DNA of 64,000 nt from Nocardioides albus (GTDB lineage Bacteria; Actinomycetota; Actinomycetes; Propionibacteriales; Nocardioidaceae): NCBI RefSeq assembly GCF_014648255.1, contig NZ_BMQT01000011.1, positions 1-64,000 on the forward strand, given 5' to 3'. Shown here one piece after another: positions 24,243 through 33,734 of the stretch (the stretch's first letter is position 1; each line of letters opens with the position of its first letter). The notes under the pieces were generated by a model that was given only the letters and a program-made list of their open reading frames with translations, did no database searches and was not told the DNA's origin. Made by a program: the position numbers and the translations under genes.

Positions 24243-25604
24243 ATGGACAGGCGCATCTTCGGCATCGAGAACGAGTACGGCGTGACCTGCACGTTCCGCG
24301 GCCAGCGGCGACTGAGCCCGGACGAGGTGGCCCGCTACCTCTTCCGCAAGGTGGTCAGCTGGGGACGCAGCTCGAACGTGTTCCTCAGGAACGGAGCGAG
24401 GCTCTATCTCGACGTCGGCTCCCACCCTGAGTACGCCACGCCCGAGTGTGACGACGTGACCTCGGTCGTCACGCACGACAAGGCGGGGGAGCGGATCCTG
24501 GAGGGGCTGCTCCTCGACGCCGAGCAGCGGCTGCACGACGAGGGCATCGCCGGCGACATCTACCTGTTCAAGAACAACACCGACTCGGCCGGCAACTCCT
24601 ACGGCTGCCACGAGAACTACATGGTCAGCCGCGCGGGCGAGTTCTCGAAGCTCGCCGACGTGCTCATCCCGTTCCTGGTCACCCGCCAGCTCATCGTCGG
24701 CGCCGGAAAGGTCACCCACACGCCGCGAGGCGCCGGGTTCTCGGTCTCGCAGCGTGCCGAGCACATCTGGGAGGGCGTGTCCTCGGCGACGACGAGGTCG
24801 CGGCCGATCATCAACACCCGCGACGAGCCGCACGCGGACGCCGAGAAATACCGGCGACTCCACGTCATCGTCGGTGACTCGAACATGTCCGAGACCACCA
24901 CGATGCTCAAGGTCGCCAGCTGTCACCTGGTGCTGCGGATGATCGAGGAGGGCGTCGTCATGCGCGACATGACGATGGAGAACCCGATCCGGGCCATCCG
25001 CGAGATCGCCCACGACCTCACCGGTCGTCGCAAGGTCCGGCTCGCGAACGGCCGCGAGGCCAGCGCCCTCGACATCCAGAACGAATACCTCACCAAGGCC
25101 CGCGAGTTCGTCGACCGCCGGGAGATCACCGACCCGACCATGCTCGCCGCCCTCGATCTGTGGGAGCGCGGGCTGAAGGCGATCGAGTCCGACGACCTGT
25201 CCCTGGTCGACCGTGAGATCGACTGGGTGATCAAGTGGAAGCTGATCGACCGCTACCGCGCCAAGCACGGCCTCCCGCTGGGCCACGCGAGGGTTGCGCA
25301 GCTCGACCTCGCCTACCACGACATCCACCGCAACCGCGGCCTCTACTACCTGCTGGAGAAGAAGGGCGCGGTCAAGCGGGCGACCACCGACCTGAAGATC
25401 TTCGAGGCCAAGTCGGTGCCTCCGCAGACCACCCGCGCCCGGCTCCGTGGCGAGTTCATCAAGAAGGCCCAGGAGCGCCGTCGCGACTTCACCGTCGACT
25501 GGGTCCACCTCAAGCTCAACGACCAGGCTCAGCGCACCGTGCTGTGCAAGGACCCGCTCAAGGCGTACGACGAGCGCGTCCAGCGCCTCATCGACGGCAT
25601 GTGA
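24243..25604 (+). CDS. pafA: Pup-protein ligase PafA
   Basis: A 453-residue ligase that phosphorylates the C-terminal Glu of Pup with ATP and joins it to substrate lysines. The opening IFGIENEYGV contains the catalytic-site Glu, and KNNTDSAGNSYGCHENYMVS and RPIINTRDEPHADAEKYRRL are shared with Dop. IENEYG and the shorter length mark it as PafA. The ATG follows a -10 TAGGGT (24230-24235) by 7 bases, so it has its own leaderless promoter, as needed because 4.2 kb separate it from prcA. Confidence 0.97.
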   Translation: MDRRIFGIENEYGVTCTFRGQRRLSPDEVARYLFRKVVSWGRSSNVFLRNGARLYLDVGSHPEYATPECDDVTSVVTHDKAGERILEGLLLDAEQRLHDEGIAGDIYLFKNNTDSAGNSYGCHENYMVSRAGEFSKLADVLIPFLVTRQLIVGAGKVTHTPRGAGFSVSQRAEHIWEGVSSATTRSRPIINTRDEPHADAEKYRRLHVIVGDSNMSETTTMLKVASCHLVLRMIEEGVVMRDMTMENPIRAIREIAHDLTGRRKVRLANGREASALDIQNEYLTKAREFVDRREITDPTMLAALDLWERGLKAIESDDLSLVDREIDWVIKWKLIDRYRAKHGLPLGHARVAQLDLAYHDIHRNRGLYYLLEKKGAVKRATTDLKIFEAKSVPPQTTRARLRGEFIKKAQERRRDFTVDWVHLKLNDQAQRTVLCKDPLKAYDERVQRLIDGM

Positions 25605-25715
25605 AGCACCGGCCGACAGAAACGCGGTGGGGTGGCTTCGCCGCGTGGCAACCACCGTACGGATATGGTGTGCTCCGCTGTCGTCTATCTATTTCACGTC
25701 ACGAAGGTTTCCACT

Positions 25716-26696
25716 GTGCCCACTGCTCCTCGGCCTCGTCTGCGCCACGCGCTGAGCGCGCTGGCCGTCACCCTGCTCATCCCAGCTCTGGTCGCCTGCG
25801 GCGGCGAGGAGAAGACGGGGTACGGCGATGAGACCGTCTCCGGCTTCGACGGGGTCACGGTCTCGGCCGCGGTCGACAAGGAACCCACGCTGAAGTGGAA
25901 GTCCCCGATCGCCTACCCCAAGGACCCCAAGGTCAAGACCTTGACCGAGGGCGACGGCGAGGAGATCCCGGAGGGCCGCGGCGTCCTCGCCAAGATCTAC
26001 ATTGGCAACGCGACCACCATGGACAAGGAGTGGGCCTACAAGAGCCAGGCTCCTGAGGGTGAAGAGCTCCCGGCGGAGAAGCCGTGGAGCACCATCCTGG
26101 AGGGTGCCAAGGTCGGCGACCGGATCGAGGCCATCGTCGGCTCGGCCGACCTGCTCGGCGAGGGCGGCAACCCGCAGATGGGCATCGGCAACCACGACAC
26201 GCTGCTGGTCGTCGTCGACGTGGTGAAGCCTGCCGCTGACAAGACACCGCAGGACGTCGAGCCCTCCGAGCTCCCGAAGGTCGTCGAGAAGGACGGCAAG
26301 CCGACCGGCTTCGACTTCACCGGCATCGCCAAGCCGAAGGCCGACGACGGGCTCAAGCGGGCCGTCGTCACCGAGGGCGACGGCGAGGAGATCACCACCG
26401 ACCAGACGGTCACGGCCAACTACCTCGGTATGACCTACGGCGCCAAGAAGCCCTTCGACGAGAGCTTCAGCAAGGAGCCCGTCCCGTTCGCCCTCAACCA
26501 GGTCGTCCCGGGCTGGACCAACGGCCTGGAGGGCGTCAAGGTCGGCAGCCGTGTTCTGCTGCAGATCCCGCCGGAGCTGGGCTACGGTGCTGAGGAGAAG
26601 CCGGGCCAGGGCGGCACGCCGGGGATCCCGGCCAACAGCACGCTCTACTTCGTCATCGACGTCGTCAAGGCCGAGGACACCCCGGCGCAGCAGTAG
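25716..26696 (+). CDS. FKBP-type peptidyl-prolyl isomerase lipoprotein
   Basis: A 326-residue exported lipoprotein. The signal ends in the lipobox ALVACG (Cys near residue 28). A degenerate FKBP-like module (about 50-180; GEEIPEGRGVLAKIYIGNAT, then ILEGAKVGDRIEAIV) is followed by a canonical module (about 215-320) with FDESFSKEPVPFALNQVVPG, WTNGLEGVKVGSRVLLQIPP and GYGAEEKPG. Only the second keeps the full active-site pattern. It would assist folding of secreted proteins. The GTG at 25716 is preferred because GAAGG (25703-25707) precedes it. FKBP genes beside pafA are also known in Streptomyces. Confidence 0.9.
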   Translation: MPTAPRPRLRHALSALAVTLLIPALVACGGEEKTGYGDETVSGFDGVTVSAAVDKEPTLKWKSPIAYPKDPKVKTLTEGDGEEIPEGRGVLAKIYIGNATTMDKEWAYKSQAPEGEELPAEKPWSTILEGAKVGDRIEAIVGSADLLGEGGNPQMGIGNHDTLLVVVDVVKPAADKTPQDVEPSELPKVVEKDGKPTGFDFTGIAKPKADDGLKRAVVTEGDGEEITTDQTVTANYLGMTYGAKKPFDESFSKEPVPFALNQVVPGWTNGLEGVKVGSRVLLQIPPELGYGAEEKPGQGGTPGIPANSTLYFVIDVVKAEDTPAQQ

Positions 26697-26723
26697 TTGA
26701 GTCTCTAGGGGGAGAACCACACC

Positions 26724-27707
26724 GTGGCGGCGGGTAAGACCGAGCGGTTGATGAACCTGCTCATCATGCTGCTGGTGCAGCGTGACAACGTGTCGAAGGA
26801 GCGGATCCGTGAGGTCCTCTACCCGTCGTCGCACGGTGAGGCGTTCGAGAAGATGTTCGAGCGCGACAAGGAGGAGCTGCGCAGCCTCGGTGTGCCCATC
26901 GAGACCGGGGTGATCGACTCCTTCTTCGAGGACGAGGTCGGCTACCGGGTCAGCCCCGAGCAGTTCGCGCTGCCGCCGATCACCCTGGAGGCAGACGAGC
27001 TCGCTGTGGTCGCCCTGGCGACCAGGGTCTGGGAGAACGCCTCGATGGCGGAGGCGACCACGGAGGCCGTACGCAAGCTCAACGCTGCCGGGCTCGAGAC
27101 CGACGTCTCGGCGCTGGAGATCGTGCAGCCGCGGCTGGCCGCGGAGGAGGGCTCCTTCGACGTCTTCGTCGCCGCGACCCAGGACCGACAGGTCGTCGAG
27201 TTCGACTACCGCGGGTCGCGGGCGGCCGAGCCGTCACATCGGCGGCTGCAGCCGTGGGGCGTGGTGCGCTACTCGGGTCGCTGGTACGCCGTCGGCCACG
27301 ACGTCGACCGTGACGACACCCGCATCTTCCGACTCTCCCGTGTCCTGGGGGAGGCGCGAGCGGTCGGCGAGTTCGACGCCTTCGAGGTGCCGGCCGAGGT
27401 GGACGTACGCGATATCGCACGAACCCTGGCGCCGGCCCCGCCCACGGGCAAGGCCGTCCTGCTGCTGCGGCAGGGGAGTGGCTACACCCTGCGCCGGGCC
27501 GCCGACTCCACCGAGACCGGGGTGACCGGCCCCGACGGCAGCGACGACTGGGACCGGGTGGTGCTGACCCGGGTGCCTGCCGACCTGGTCGGTGCCGTCC
27601 TGGGGCACGGCCCCGACGCTTACGTCGAGGAGCCCGCGGACCTGCGGCGCGAGGTCGCGGCCCGACTGGAGCGACTGGTAGCGCCCCTGGACGGAGCAAC
27701 CCGATGA
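26724..27707 (+). CDS. pafB: WYL-domain DNA-damage regulator PafB
   Basis: A 327-residue regulator with an N-terminal winged helix (ERLMNLLIMLLVQRDNVSKE), then a WYL domain (RRLQPWGVVRYSGRWYAVGH) and a C-terminal WCX domain. PafB and PafC form a heterodimer that activates the LexA/RecA-independent DNA-damage response in mycobacteria; despite the name, they are not needed for pupylation. The GTG start lies behind GGGGGAGAA. The stop overlaps the pafC ATG as ATGA, so the two are translated together in equal amounts, fitting a heterodimer. Confidence 0.94.
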   Translation: MAAGKTERLMNLLIMLLVQRDNVSKERIREVLYPSSHGEAFEKMFERDKEELRSLGVPIETGVIDSFFEDEVGYRVSPEQFALPPITLEADELAVVALATRVWENASMAEATTEAVRKLNAAGLETDVSALEIVQPRLAAEEGSFDVFVAATQDRQVVEFDYRGSRAAEPSHRRLQPWGVVRYSGRWYAVGHDVDRDDTRIFRLSRVLGEARAVGEFDAFEVPAEVDVRDIARTLAPAPPTGKAVLLLRQGSGYTLRRAADSTETGVTGPDGSDDWDRVVLTRVPADLVGAVLGHGPDAYVEEPADLRREVAARLERLVAPLDGATR

Positions 27708-27727
27708 GTGAGCCTCAGCGAGCGAAC
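27704..27727 (+). repeat. SERQRA cassette head fused to pafC
   Basis: ATGAGTGAGCCTCAGCGAGC and the next four bases match the head of the cassettes at 16385, 18293 and 45493 (two substitutions against copy 3). The tail with GGAGG and stop is missing; instead the frame stays open into pafC. Confidence 0.6.
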
Positions 27728-28729
27728 CGGGCAAGCGCCTCCGGTGCCAAGGGGCAGGTGGGACGGCTGCTGACGCTGGTGCCCTACCTCTACTCCCAAG
27801 ACGACGACGTACGCCTCGACAAGGCCGCCGCCGACCTCGGCGTCGAGGAGAAGCAGCTGGTCAAGGACCTGCAGGTGCTCTTCATGTGCGGCCTGCCAGG
27901 TGGCTACCCCGACGACCTGATCGACGTCGACATCGACGCGCTGACCGAGCCCGACGGCGACCGAGTCATCCGGATCTCCAACGCCGACTACCTCGACCGC
28001 CAGCTGCGACTGACCCCGATCGAGGCCACCGCCGTGATCGTGGCGCTGCGGGCGCTGCGCGGCGGGGCGGTGGCCGCCGAGACCAAGGAGGTCGTCGACC
28101 GGACCCTGGCCAAGCTCGAGCAGGCGGCCGCCGAAGGCGCCGCGGCGAGCATCGACCCCGGCGAAGAGCCGGTCGACACCTCGCTCGTCCAGATCCACGC
28201 CGCGATCGCGACCGCGATCGACCAGGGCCGTCAGGTACGCATCGACTACTGGGTCCCGGCGCGCGACGAGGAGTCCTCGCGGGTCCTCGACCCGCGCGCC
28301 CTGGTCTCGATCCGCGACGTCGAGTACGTCGACGCCTGGTGTCACACGGCCGCGGCGCCGCGCAGCTTCCGCCTCGACCGGATCAGAGGTGCCGAGGTGC
28401 TCGACACCCCGGTGGCCACGGATCCGGAGGACGGCGCGAGTGCCGAGGACGCGGCCGGGCTGCTGGAGCGTACGGAATCCGGCACGGTCGTCCGGGTTCG
28501 GCTGGCTCCTGAGGCCCGCTGGGTCGGTGAATACTATTCGGTGATCGACCCGGTCGAGCTGGCCGGCGGTGGGCTCGAGGTGGGGCTGCGGGTCTACGAC
28601 CAGCGCTGGCTCACCCGCTTCCTGCTCCGGCTGGCACCCTACGCTGAGGTCCTTGACGACGAAACGTTCACCGAATCGTTTGTCGCGACTGCACGGCAGG
28701 CACTCGGCCTGTACCGTTCGGACGCGTAG
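27704..28729 (+). CDS. pafC: WYL-domain DNA-damage regulator PafC
   Basis: A 341-residue partner of PafB. After a short basic leader, the winged helix reads VGRLLTLVPYLYSQDDDVRL and the WYL and WCX domains follow. The C-terminal part has VRVRLAPEARWVGEYYSVID and AEVLDDETF. The first eight codons (MSEPQRAN) come from a copy of the SERQRA cassette head fused in frame, so about 17 residues precede the first conserved position. Coupled to pafB by ATGA. Confidence 0.94.
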   Translation: MSEPQRANRASASGAKGQVGRLLTLVPYLYSQDDDVRLDKAAADLGVEEKQLVKDLQVLFMCGLPGGYPDDLIDVDIDALTEPDGDRVIRISNADYLDRQLRLTPIEATAVIVALRALRGGAVAAETKEVVDRTLAKLEQAAAEGAAASIDPGEEPVDTSLVQIHAAIATAIDQGRQVRIDYWVPARDEESSRVLDPRALVSIRDVEYVDAWCHTAAAPRSFRLDRIRGAEVLDTPVATDPEDGASAEDAAGLLERTESGTVVRVRLAPEARWVGEYYSVIDPVELAGGGLEVGLRVYDQRWLTRFLLRLAPYAEVLDDETFTESFVATARQALGLYRSDA

Positions 28730-28768
28730 ACTTCTGGCGTTCCCCCCTAGACGTAGATGAGGTAGTTC

Positions 28769-29059
28769 ATGTTCACTCCATTGATCGGTATGCCGCAGGG
28801 AGCCGAGTGGCTCATCATCCTGGCGATCGTGATCCTCGTCTTCGGTGCCGCCAAGCTTCCCGAGCTCGCCCGCGGCACCGGTCAGGCGCTGCGGATCTTC
28901 AAGACCGAGACCAAGGGTCTTCGCGACGAGGACGAGAAGAAGGGCGAGAAGGCCGAGAAGCCGGCCGAGCTGACCGCCTCCGAGCAGGAGCGCATCGCCG
29001 AGCTCGAGCGACGTGAGGCCGAGATCAAGGCCGAGCGCGAGCGCCTCTCCGGCAACTGA
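28769..29059 (+). CDS. tatA: Sec-independent translocase protein TatA
   Basis: A 96-residue pore-forming component of the twin-arginine export system. One N-terminal membrane helix (EWLIILAIVILVFGAAKLPE) leads, through the FGAAKLPELARGTGQALR hinge typical of TatA, into an amphipathic helix and a long charged Glu/Lys-rich tail. It oligomerises on the TatC-receptor complex to pass folded proteins with RR signals. It starts 39 bases after pafC, with tatC 8 bases downstream; the paf-tat arrangement is as in mycobacteria. Confidence 0.95.
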   Translation: MFTPLIGMPQGAEWLIILAIVILVFGAAKLPELARGTGQALRIFKTETKGLRDEDEKKGEKAEKPAELTASEQERIAELERREAEIKAERERLSGN

Positions 29060-29067
29060 GGCCGACA

Positions 29068-29913
29068 TTGTCCATCGCCGGTGTTGTCGCGATCTTCCGC
29101 GGCACCCCCAAGCACGCCATCGGCGACGACGGCCGGATGGCGCTCTCCGACCACCTGCGTGAGCTTCGCGCGCGGGTGATCAAGGCTGCCCTGGCTCTGA
29201 TCGTCGGCTTCATCGTCTCGCTGTTCTTCTTCGAGCAGCTCTTCGCTCTCGTCATGGACCCCTATCTCAAGGCCGTCGAGATGATGGACGCCGATAGCGG
29301 GGCCGAGTCCCTCAGCTCCGTGAACGGGGCGGCGGGCGGCTTCATGCTCTATCTGAAGCTGTGCGGGTTGGCCGCCTTCATCGGCACCAGCCCGATCTGG
29401 CTCTACCAGATCTGGGCGTTCCTGATGCCGGGTCTGCACCCCCATGAGAAGAAGATGTCGCGGATCTTCGTGGCGGTCGCGAGCCCGCTCTTCCTGGTCG
29501 GTGTCCTCCTCGGCTACGTCACCTTGCCCAAGGGCCTGGAGATCCTGTTCGGCTTCATCCCTGACGGGCTGACCAACATCGTCGAGTTCAGCGACTACCT
29601 CAGCTTCTTGAGCCGTACGCTGCTGGTCTTCGGCATCGCCTTCGAGATCCCGGTCTTCGTGATCATGCTCAACCGGATCGGGGTGCTGCCTGGTGCCGCG
29701 CTGGCGAAGTACCGAGCGTGGATCATCGTCGGCTCCTTCGTCTTCGCAGCCATCGCGACCCCGTCTGGCGACCCGTTCACGATGACGATCATGGCCGGAC
29801 CGATGGTCGTCCTCTTCGGGATCTCCGAGGTGATCGCGCGGGCCCACGACAGGCGGAAGGCCAACAAGCGCAAGGACGTGATCGGGGATCCGGACGTCCC
29901 GTCGGTGATCTGA
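29068..29913 (+). CDS. tatC: Sec-independent translocase protein TatC
   Basis: A 281-residue six-helix membrane receptor for twin-arginine signal peptides. MALSDHLRELRARVIKAAL is the conserved N-terminal cytoplasmic motif, and helices are evident through ISEVIARAHD near the end, followed by a basic tail. The TTG at 29068 is used as start because it opens the frame right after tatA; an internal ATG at MALSDHL (29137) is an alternative that would remove about 23 residues. It forms an operon with tatA. Confidence 0.94.
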   Translation: MSIAGVVAIFRGTPKHAIGDDGRMALSDHLRELRARVIKAALALIVGFIVSLFFFEQLFALVMDPYLKAVEMMDADSGAESLSSVNGAAGGFMLYLKLCGLAAFIGTSPIWLYQIWAFLMPGLHPHEKKMSRIFVAVASPLFLVGVLLGYVTLPKGLEILFGFIPDGLTNIVEFSDYLSFLSRTLLVFGIAFEIPVFVIMLNRIGVLPGAALAKYRAWIIVGSFVFAAIATPSGDPFTMTIMAGPMVVLFGISEVIARAHDRRKANKRKDVIGDPDVPSVI

Positions 29914-29930
29914 CCACTAGTCTTCACCGG

Positions 29931-30815
29931 GTGACGCGCCAGATCGCCCTGCTCGCCAACCCCACCGCCGGCCGTGGCAACGCCGACCAGATCCTCGACG
30001 CGGTCACTGAACGACTGGCGGCATCCGGGGCGCTGGTCGAGCACCTGATCGGTGATGACGCCGACCATGCTCTCGAGCTGACCCGGAAGGCCGTGGCCGA
30101 GGGCGTGGACACGGTCGTGACCCTGGGTGGGGACGGCATGGTCCATGTCGCCGTCCAGGCGCTGGCGGAGACCGAGGTCAGCCTCGGCGTCGTCCCGCTC
30201 GGCACCGGCAACGACTTCGCGCGCGCGCTCGGGATCCCGACTGGTGACCCCTTGGCCGCGGCCGATGTCGTCGTGGGCGACCACGTTCGTCGCATCGACC
30301 TGGGACGCAGCGACGACAGTTGGTTCGCCACGGTCCTGGCCGCCGGGTTCGACGCGGCGGTCAACGAGCGGGCCAACGCGATGAGGTGGCCGCACGGCGA
30401 CCTTCGCTACACGCTCGCCGCGCTGTCGGTGATCCGCAGCTGGAAGCCGGTGCCGTACCGGCTCGAGATCGACGGCGTCCCGCGAGAGCAGGAGGCCATG
30501 CTGCTGGCGATCGCCAACACCGAGTCCTACGGCGGTGGCCTGCGGATCGCGGCGGACTGCGACCCGGCCGACGGCCTGCTGGACGCCATCCTCATCAAGC
30601 CGGTCTCCCGGTTGGAGTTCCTCCGCGTCTTCCCGGGCGTACGCGAGGCCAAGCACCTCACCCACCCGGCCTTCGAACGCATCCGCGCCCGCCGGATCAC
30701 GGTCTCTGCGCCCGGCGTGATCGCCTACAGCGACGGCGAGCGGCTCGGCCCGCTGCCCCTCGAGGTCGAGTGCGTCCCGTCCGCTCTCGGCGTACTGGTG
30801 CCGCCGCGCAGCTGA
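29931..30815 (+). CDS. Diacylglycerol/lipid kinase (DagK family)
   Basis: A 294-residue soluble lipid kinase of the DgkB/YegS type. The nucleotide-binding signature LGGDGMVHVAVQAL (usual form GGDGT) is near residue 65, with GTGNDFARALGIP following and a C-terminal beta-sandwich ending GPLPLEVECVPS. ANPTAGRG at the start is the phosphate-handling loop. It would phosphorylate diacylglycerol or a related lipid at the membrane surface. The GTG start is 7 bases after TAGTCT (29918-29923), so it has its own leaderless promoter behind tatC. Confidence 0.9.
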   Translation: MTRQIALLANPTAGRGNADQILDAVTERLAASGALVEHLIGDDADHALELTRKAVAEGVDTVVTLGGDGMVHVAVQALAETEVSLGVVPLGTGNDFARALGIPTGDPLAAADVVVGDHVRRIDLGRSDDSWFATVLAAGFDAAVNERANAMRWPHGDLRYTLAALSVIRSWKPVPYRLEIDGVPREQEAMLLAIANTESYGGGLRIAADCDPADGLLDAILIKPVSRLEFLRVFPGVREAKHLTHPAFERIRARRITVSAPGVIAYSDGERLGPLPLEVECVPSALGVLVPPRS

Positions 30816-30845
30816 TTGTCGGCACCGGTCGATAGGCTCGGAGCC

Positions 30846-33626
30846 ATGGACGCCTCGCCAGCGGAGAAGTACGCCGCTTACAAGCGTGACAAGGACTACC
30901 CCGTCTTCCGGGACTTTGCCGCGCTCTACGACTTCGGGCTCGACGACTTCCAGGTCGAGGCGTGCAGGGAGATCGAGGACGGCAAGGGAGTCCTGGTCGC
31001 CGCGCCGACCGGTTCGGGCAAGACGATCGTCGGCGAGTTCGCCATCCACCTGGCGCTTGCGACCGGTCGCAAGGCGTTCTACACCACCCCGATCAAGGCG
31101 CTCTCCAACCAGAAGTACAACGACCTGGTCAAGCGCTACGGCGCCGACAAGGTCGGTCTGCTGACCGGCGACAACGTCGTCAACGGTGAGGCGCCGGTCG
31201 TGGTGATGACCACCGAGGTGCTGCGCAACATGCTCTACGCCGGCTCGCAGACCCTGATGGGGCTCGGGTTCGTGGTCATGGACGAGGTCCACTACCTCGC
31301 CGACCGCTCTCGCGGCGCAGTCTGGGAGGAGGTCATCATCCACCTGCCCGAGTCGGTCTCGGTCGTCTCGTTGAGTGCCACCGTCTCCAACGCCGAGGAG
31401 TTCGGGGAGTGGCTGACCACGGTGCGTGGCGAGACCTCCACGATCATCGAGGAGAAGCGGCCGGTGCCGCTCTACCAGCACGTGATGGCCGGTCGCCGCA
31501 TCATGGACCTGTTCGCCTCCTCCGACGTCGACGCGGCAGCGGGGTTCGTCAAGGAGGGTGCGCCGGTCAACGGTGAGCTGATGAAGCTGGCTCGTGACGA
31601 CTGGGCGGCCGGACGGATGACGGACCGGCGTACGCCCAAGGACAAGCGCAGAGGCAACGGGAATCGGCGCGTGGGCAACGGGCGGCGGGTCTGGATCCCG
31701 TCGCGCGTGGAGGTCATCACCGCCTTGCAGCGCGACAACCTGCTCCCCGCGATCAACTTCGTCTTCTCCCGGGTCGGCTGCGACGCCGCGGTGGGCCAGT
31801 GCATCCAGGCGAACCTGCGCCTGACCACATCCGACGAGCGCGACGAGATCATCGCCTACGTCGAGGAGGCCTGCGCCGACCTGCCCGACGAGGACCGCCA
31901 CGTCCTCGGCTACCACGACTGGATCGACGGCCTCAGCCGCGGCGTCGCCGCCCACCACGCCGGACTGCTGCCGGCCTTCAAGCAGGTCGTCGAGGAGCTG
32001 TTCCTGCGCGGTCTGGTGAAGGCCGTCTTCGCCACCGAGACGCTCGCGCTGGGCATCAACATGCCCGCCCGCACGGTCGTCATCGAGAAGCTCTCGAAGT
32101 GGAACGGCGAGGCCCACGTCAACCTCTCCCCGGGGGAATACACCCAGCTCGTCGGCCGCGCCGGCCGGCGCGGCCTCGACGTCGAGGGCCACGGCGTCGT
32201 GCTGTGGCAGCAGGGGCTGAACCCGCGCGAGCTCGCCGGTCTCGCCTCGACGCGTACGTATCCGCTGCGGTCGAGCTTCCGGCCGTCCTACAACATGGCG
32301 GTCAACCTCGTGCACCAGTTCGGGCGGGCCCGCTCGCGCGAGCTGCTGGAGCAGTCGTTCGCCCAGTTCCAGGCCGACAAGGCGGTCGTCGGGCTGGCCC
32401 GTCAGGTGCACAAGGCCGAGGACGCTCTGGAGGGTTACCAGGAGGCGGCGGCCTGCGACAAGGGCAACTTCATGGAGTACGCAGCGATCCGGCGCAAGAT
32501 CTCCGACGTCGAGAAGTCCTCCTCTCGGGAGCGGCGTGCCGACCGCCGTGACGAGATCATCGACTCGCTCTCGAAGCTGAAGGTCGGTGATGTCATCGAC
32601 GTTCCGACGGGGAAGTTCGCCGGCTACGCCGTCATCCTCGACCCGGGCTTCGACCCCGACGGTCCGCGCCCCTACGTCCTCACCCAGGACCGCCAGGCGC
32701 GCCGCCTGGCGATGATGGACTTCAACGTGCCGATCGTCGCCCAGACCCGGTTGCGGGTGCCTAAGTCGTTCAACGGCCGCAACCCCCAGATGCGCCGCGA
32801 CATGGCCTCCCGGCTTCGGGAGAAGACCCTTGACCTGCGGCCGGTGCCCTACGAGGGGTCGCCGACCGCTCGCAAGGAGCGCAAGAGCTCGGCGGAGACC
32901 CAGATCTCCGAGCTGCGCCGTGAGCTCAAGATGCACCCGTGTCACGACTGTCCCGACCGCGAGGACCACGCCCGCTGGGCCGAGCGCTGGTTCAAGCTCT
33001 CCCGTGACACCGACACCCTGCGTCGTCGCGTCGAGGCGCGCACCAACACGGTCGCGCGCACCTTCGACCGCGTCTGCGACGTCCTGGTCGCGCTCGACTA
33101 CCTCGAGGGCGAGACCGTCACCGAGCGCGGCACCCACCTGATGCGGCTCTACTCCGAGATGGACCTGGTCGCCGCCGAGGCGCTCCGTGGCGGCCTGTGG
33201 GACGACCTGACGCCCTCCGAGCTCGCGGCCGCTCTCTCGGTGCTGGTCTACGAGGCCCGCCGCGCCGACGACGCCACCCCGCCCCGCCTTCCCGGCGGCA
33301 AGGTCAAGGACGTCATCGCCGAGACCGTACGCCTGTGGGGCCAGCTCGATGCCCTGGAGCGGGACCACAAGCTCGACTTCCTGCGCCAGCCCGACCTCGG
33401 CTTCGCCTGGGCCGCCTACCGGTGGGCCGAGGGCGACGAGCTCGACGACGTTCTCAGCGAGGTCGATCTCGCCGCCGGCGACTTCGTCCGCTGGGTCAAG
33501 CAGCTCATCGACCTGTGCGGCCAGGTGGCCGACGCCGCCGGCGATGCCCCGCTCCGCCGCACGGCAAGGCAGACCATGGACCTCCTCAAGCGCGGAGTGG
33601 TGGCCTACTCCTCCGTCGTCGAATAA
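30846..33626 (+). CDS. helY: Ski2-like DEAD/DEAH-box helicase HelY
   Basis: A 926-residue superfamily 2 helicase related to Mtr4/Ski2. Walker A APTGSGKTIVGE is near residue 55, the DEVH box is at about 146 (MDEVHYLADRSRG), SATVSNAEEF is motif III, and QLVGRAGRRGLDVEG is motif VI. A C-terminal DSHCT domain follows, with CHDCPDREDHARWAERW in the linker. A role in RNA processing or decay is inferred from relatives. The ATG at 30846 lies 7 bases after TAGGCT (30833-30838). Its position after tatC matches Rv2092c (helY). Confidence 0.95.
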   Translation: MDASPAEKYAAYKRDKDYPVFRDFAALYDFGLDDFQVEACREIEDGKGVLVAAPTGSGKTIVGEFAIHLALATGRKAFYTTPIKALSNQKYNDLVKRYGADKVGLLTGDNVVNGEAPVVVMTTEVLRNMLYAGSQTLMGLGFVVMDEVHYLADRSRGAVWEEVIIHLPESVSVVSLSATVSNAEEFGEWLTTVRGETSTIIEEKRPVPLYQHVMAGRRIMDLFASSDVDAAAGFVKEGAPVNGELMKLARDDWAAGRMTDRRTPKDKRRGNGNRRVGNGRRVWIPSRVEVITALQRDNLLPAINFVFSRVGCDAAVGQCIQANLRLTTSDERDEIIAYVEEACADLPDEDRHVLGYHDWIDGLSRGVAAHHAGLLPAFKQVVEELFLRGLVKAVFATETLALGINMPARTVVIEKLSKWNGEAHVNLSPGEYTQLVGRAGRRGLDVEGHGVVLWQQGLNPRELAGLASTRTYPLRSSFRPSYNMAVNLVHQFGRARSRELLEQSFAQFQADKAVVGLARQVHKAEDALEGYQEAAACDKGNFMEYAAIRRKISDVEKSSSRERRADRRDEIIDSLSKLKVGDVIDVPTGKFAGYAVILDPGFDPDGPRPYVLTQDRQARRLAMMDFNVPIVAQTRLRVPKSFNGRNPQMRRDMASRLREKTLDLRPVPYEGSPTARKERKSSAETQISELRRELKMHPCHDCPDREDHARWAERWFKLSRDTDTLRRRVEARTNTVARTFDRVCDVLVALDYLEGETVTERGTHLMRLYSEMDLVAAEALRGGLWDDLTPSELAAALSVLVYEARRADDATPPRLPGGKVKDVIAETVRLWGQLDALERDHKLDFLRQPDLGFAWAAYRWAEGDELDDVLSEVDLAAGDFVRWVKQLIDLCGQVADAAGDAPLRRTARQTMDLLKRGVVAYSSVVE

Positions 33627-33628
33627 CC

Positions 33629-33669
33629 CCGAGAGGTCACTTTCTGACGGCGAGACGTCAGTTTCTGGA
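33629..33669. repeat. Two 21-bp phased repeats, left flank of PH gene
   Basis: CGAGAGGTCACTTTCTGA and CGAGACGTCAGTTTCTGG (15 of 18 identical) are spaced exactly 21 bp, just after the helY stop. The same unit recurs on the opposite strand at 34205-34268, so the two sets form inverted flanks around the intervening gene. Confidence 0.7.
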
Positions 33670-33734
33670 TGCCCGCCCTAACGAGGTGGGGTGATCGACC
33701 GCGAAGCAGGCTCGGCAGCGCTAAGTTGTCCGTC

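Noticed and set aside
29595..33368. Very long open frame on the minus strand opposite helY
   Set aside because: It mirrors helY codons, has low-complexity composition and no domain; helY has clear helicase motifs on the plus strand. Such frames are usual in high-GC DNA.
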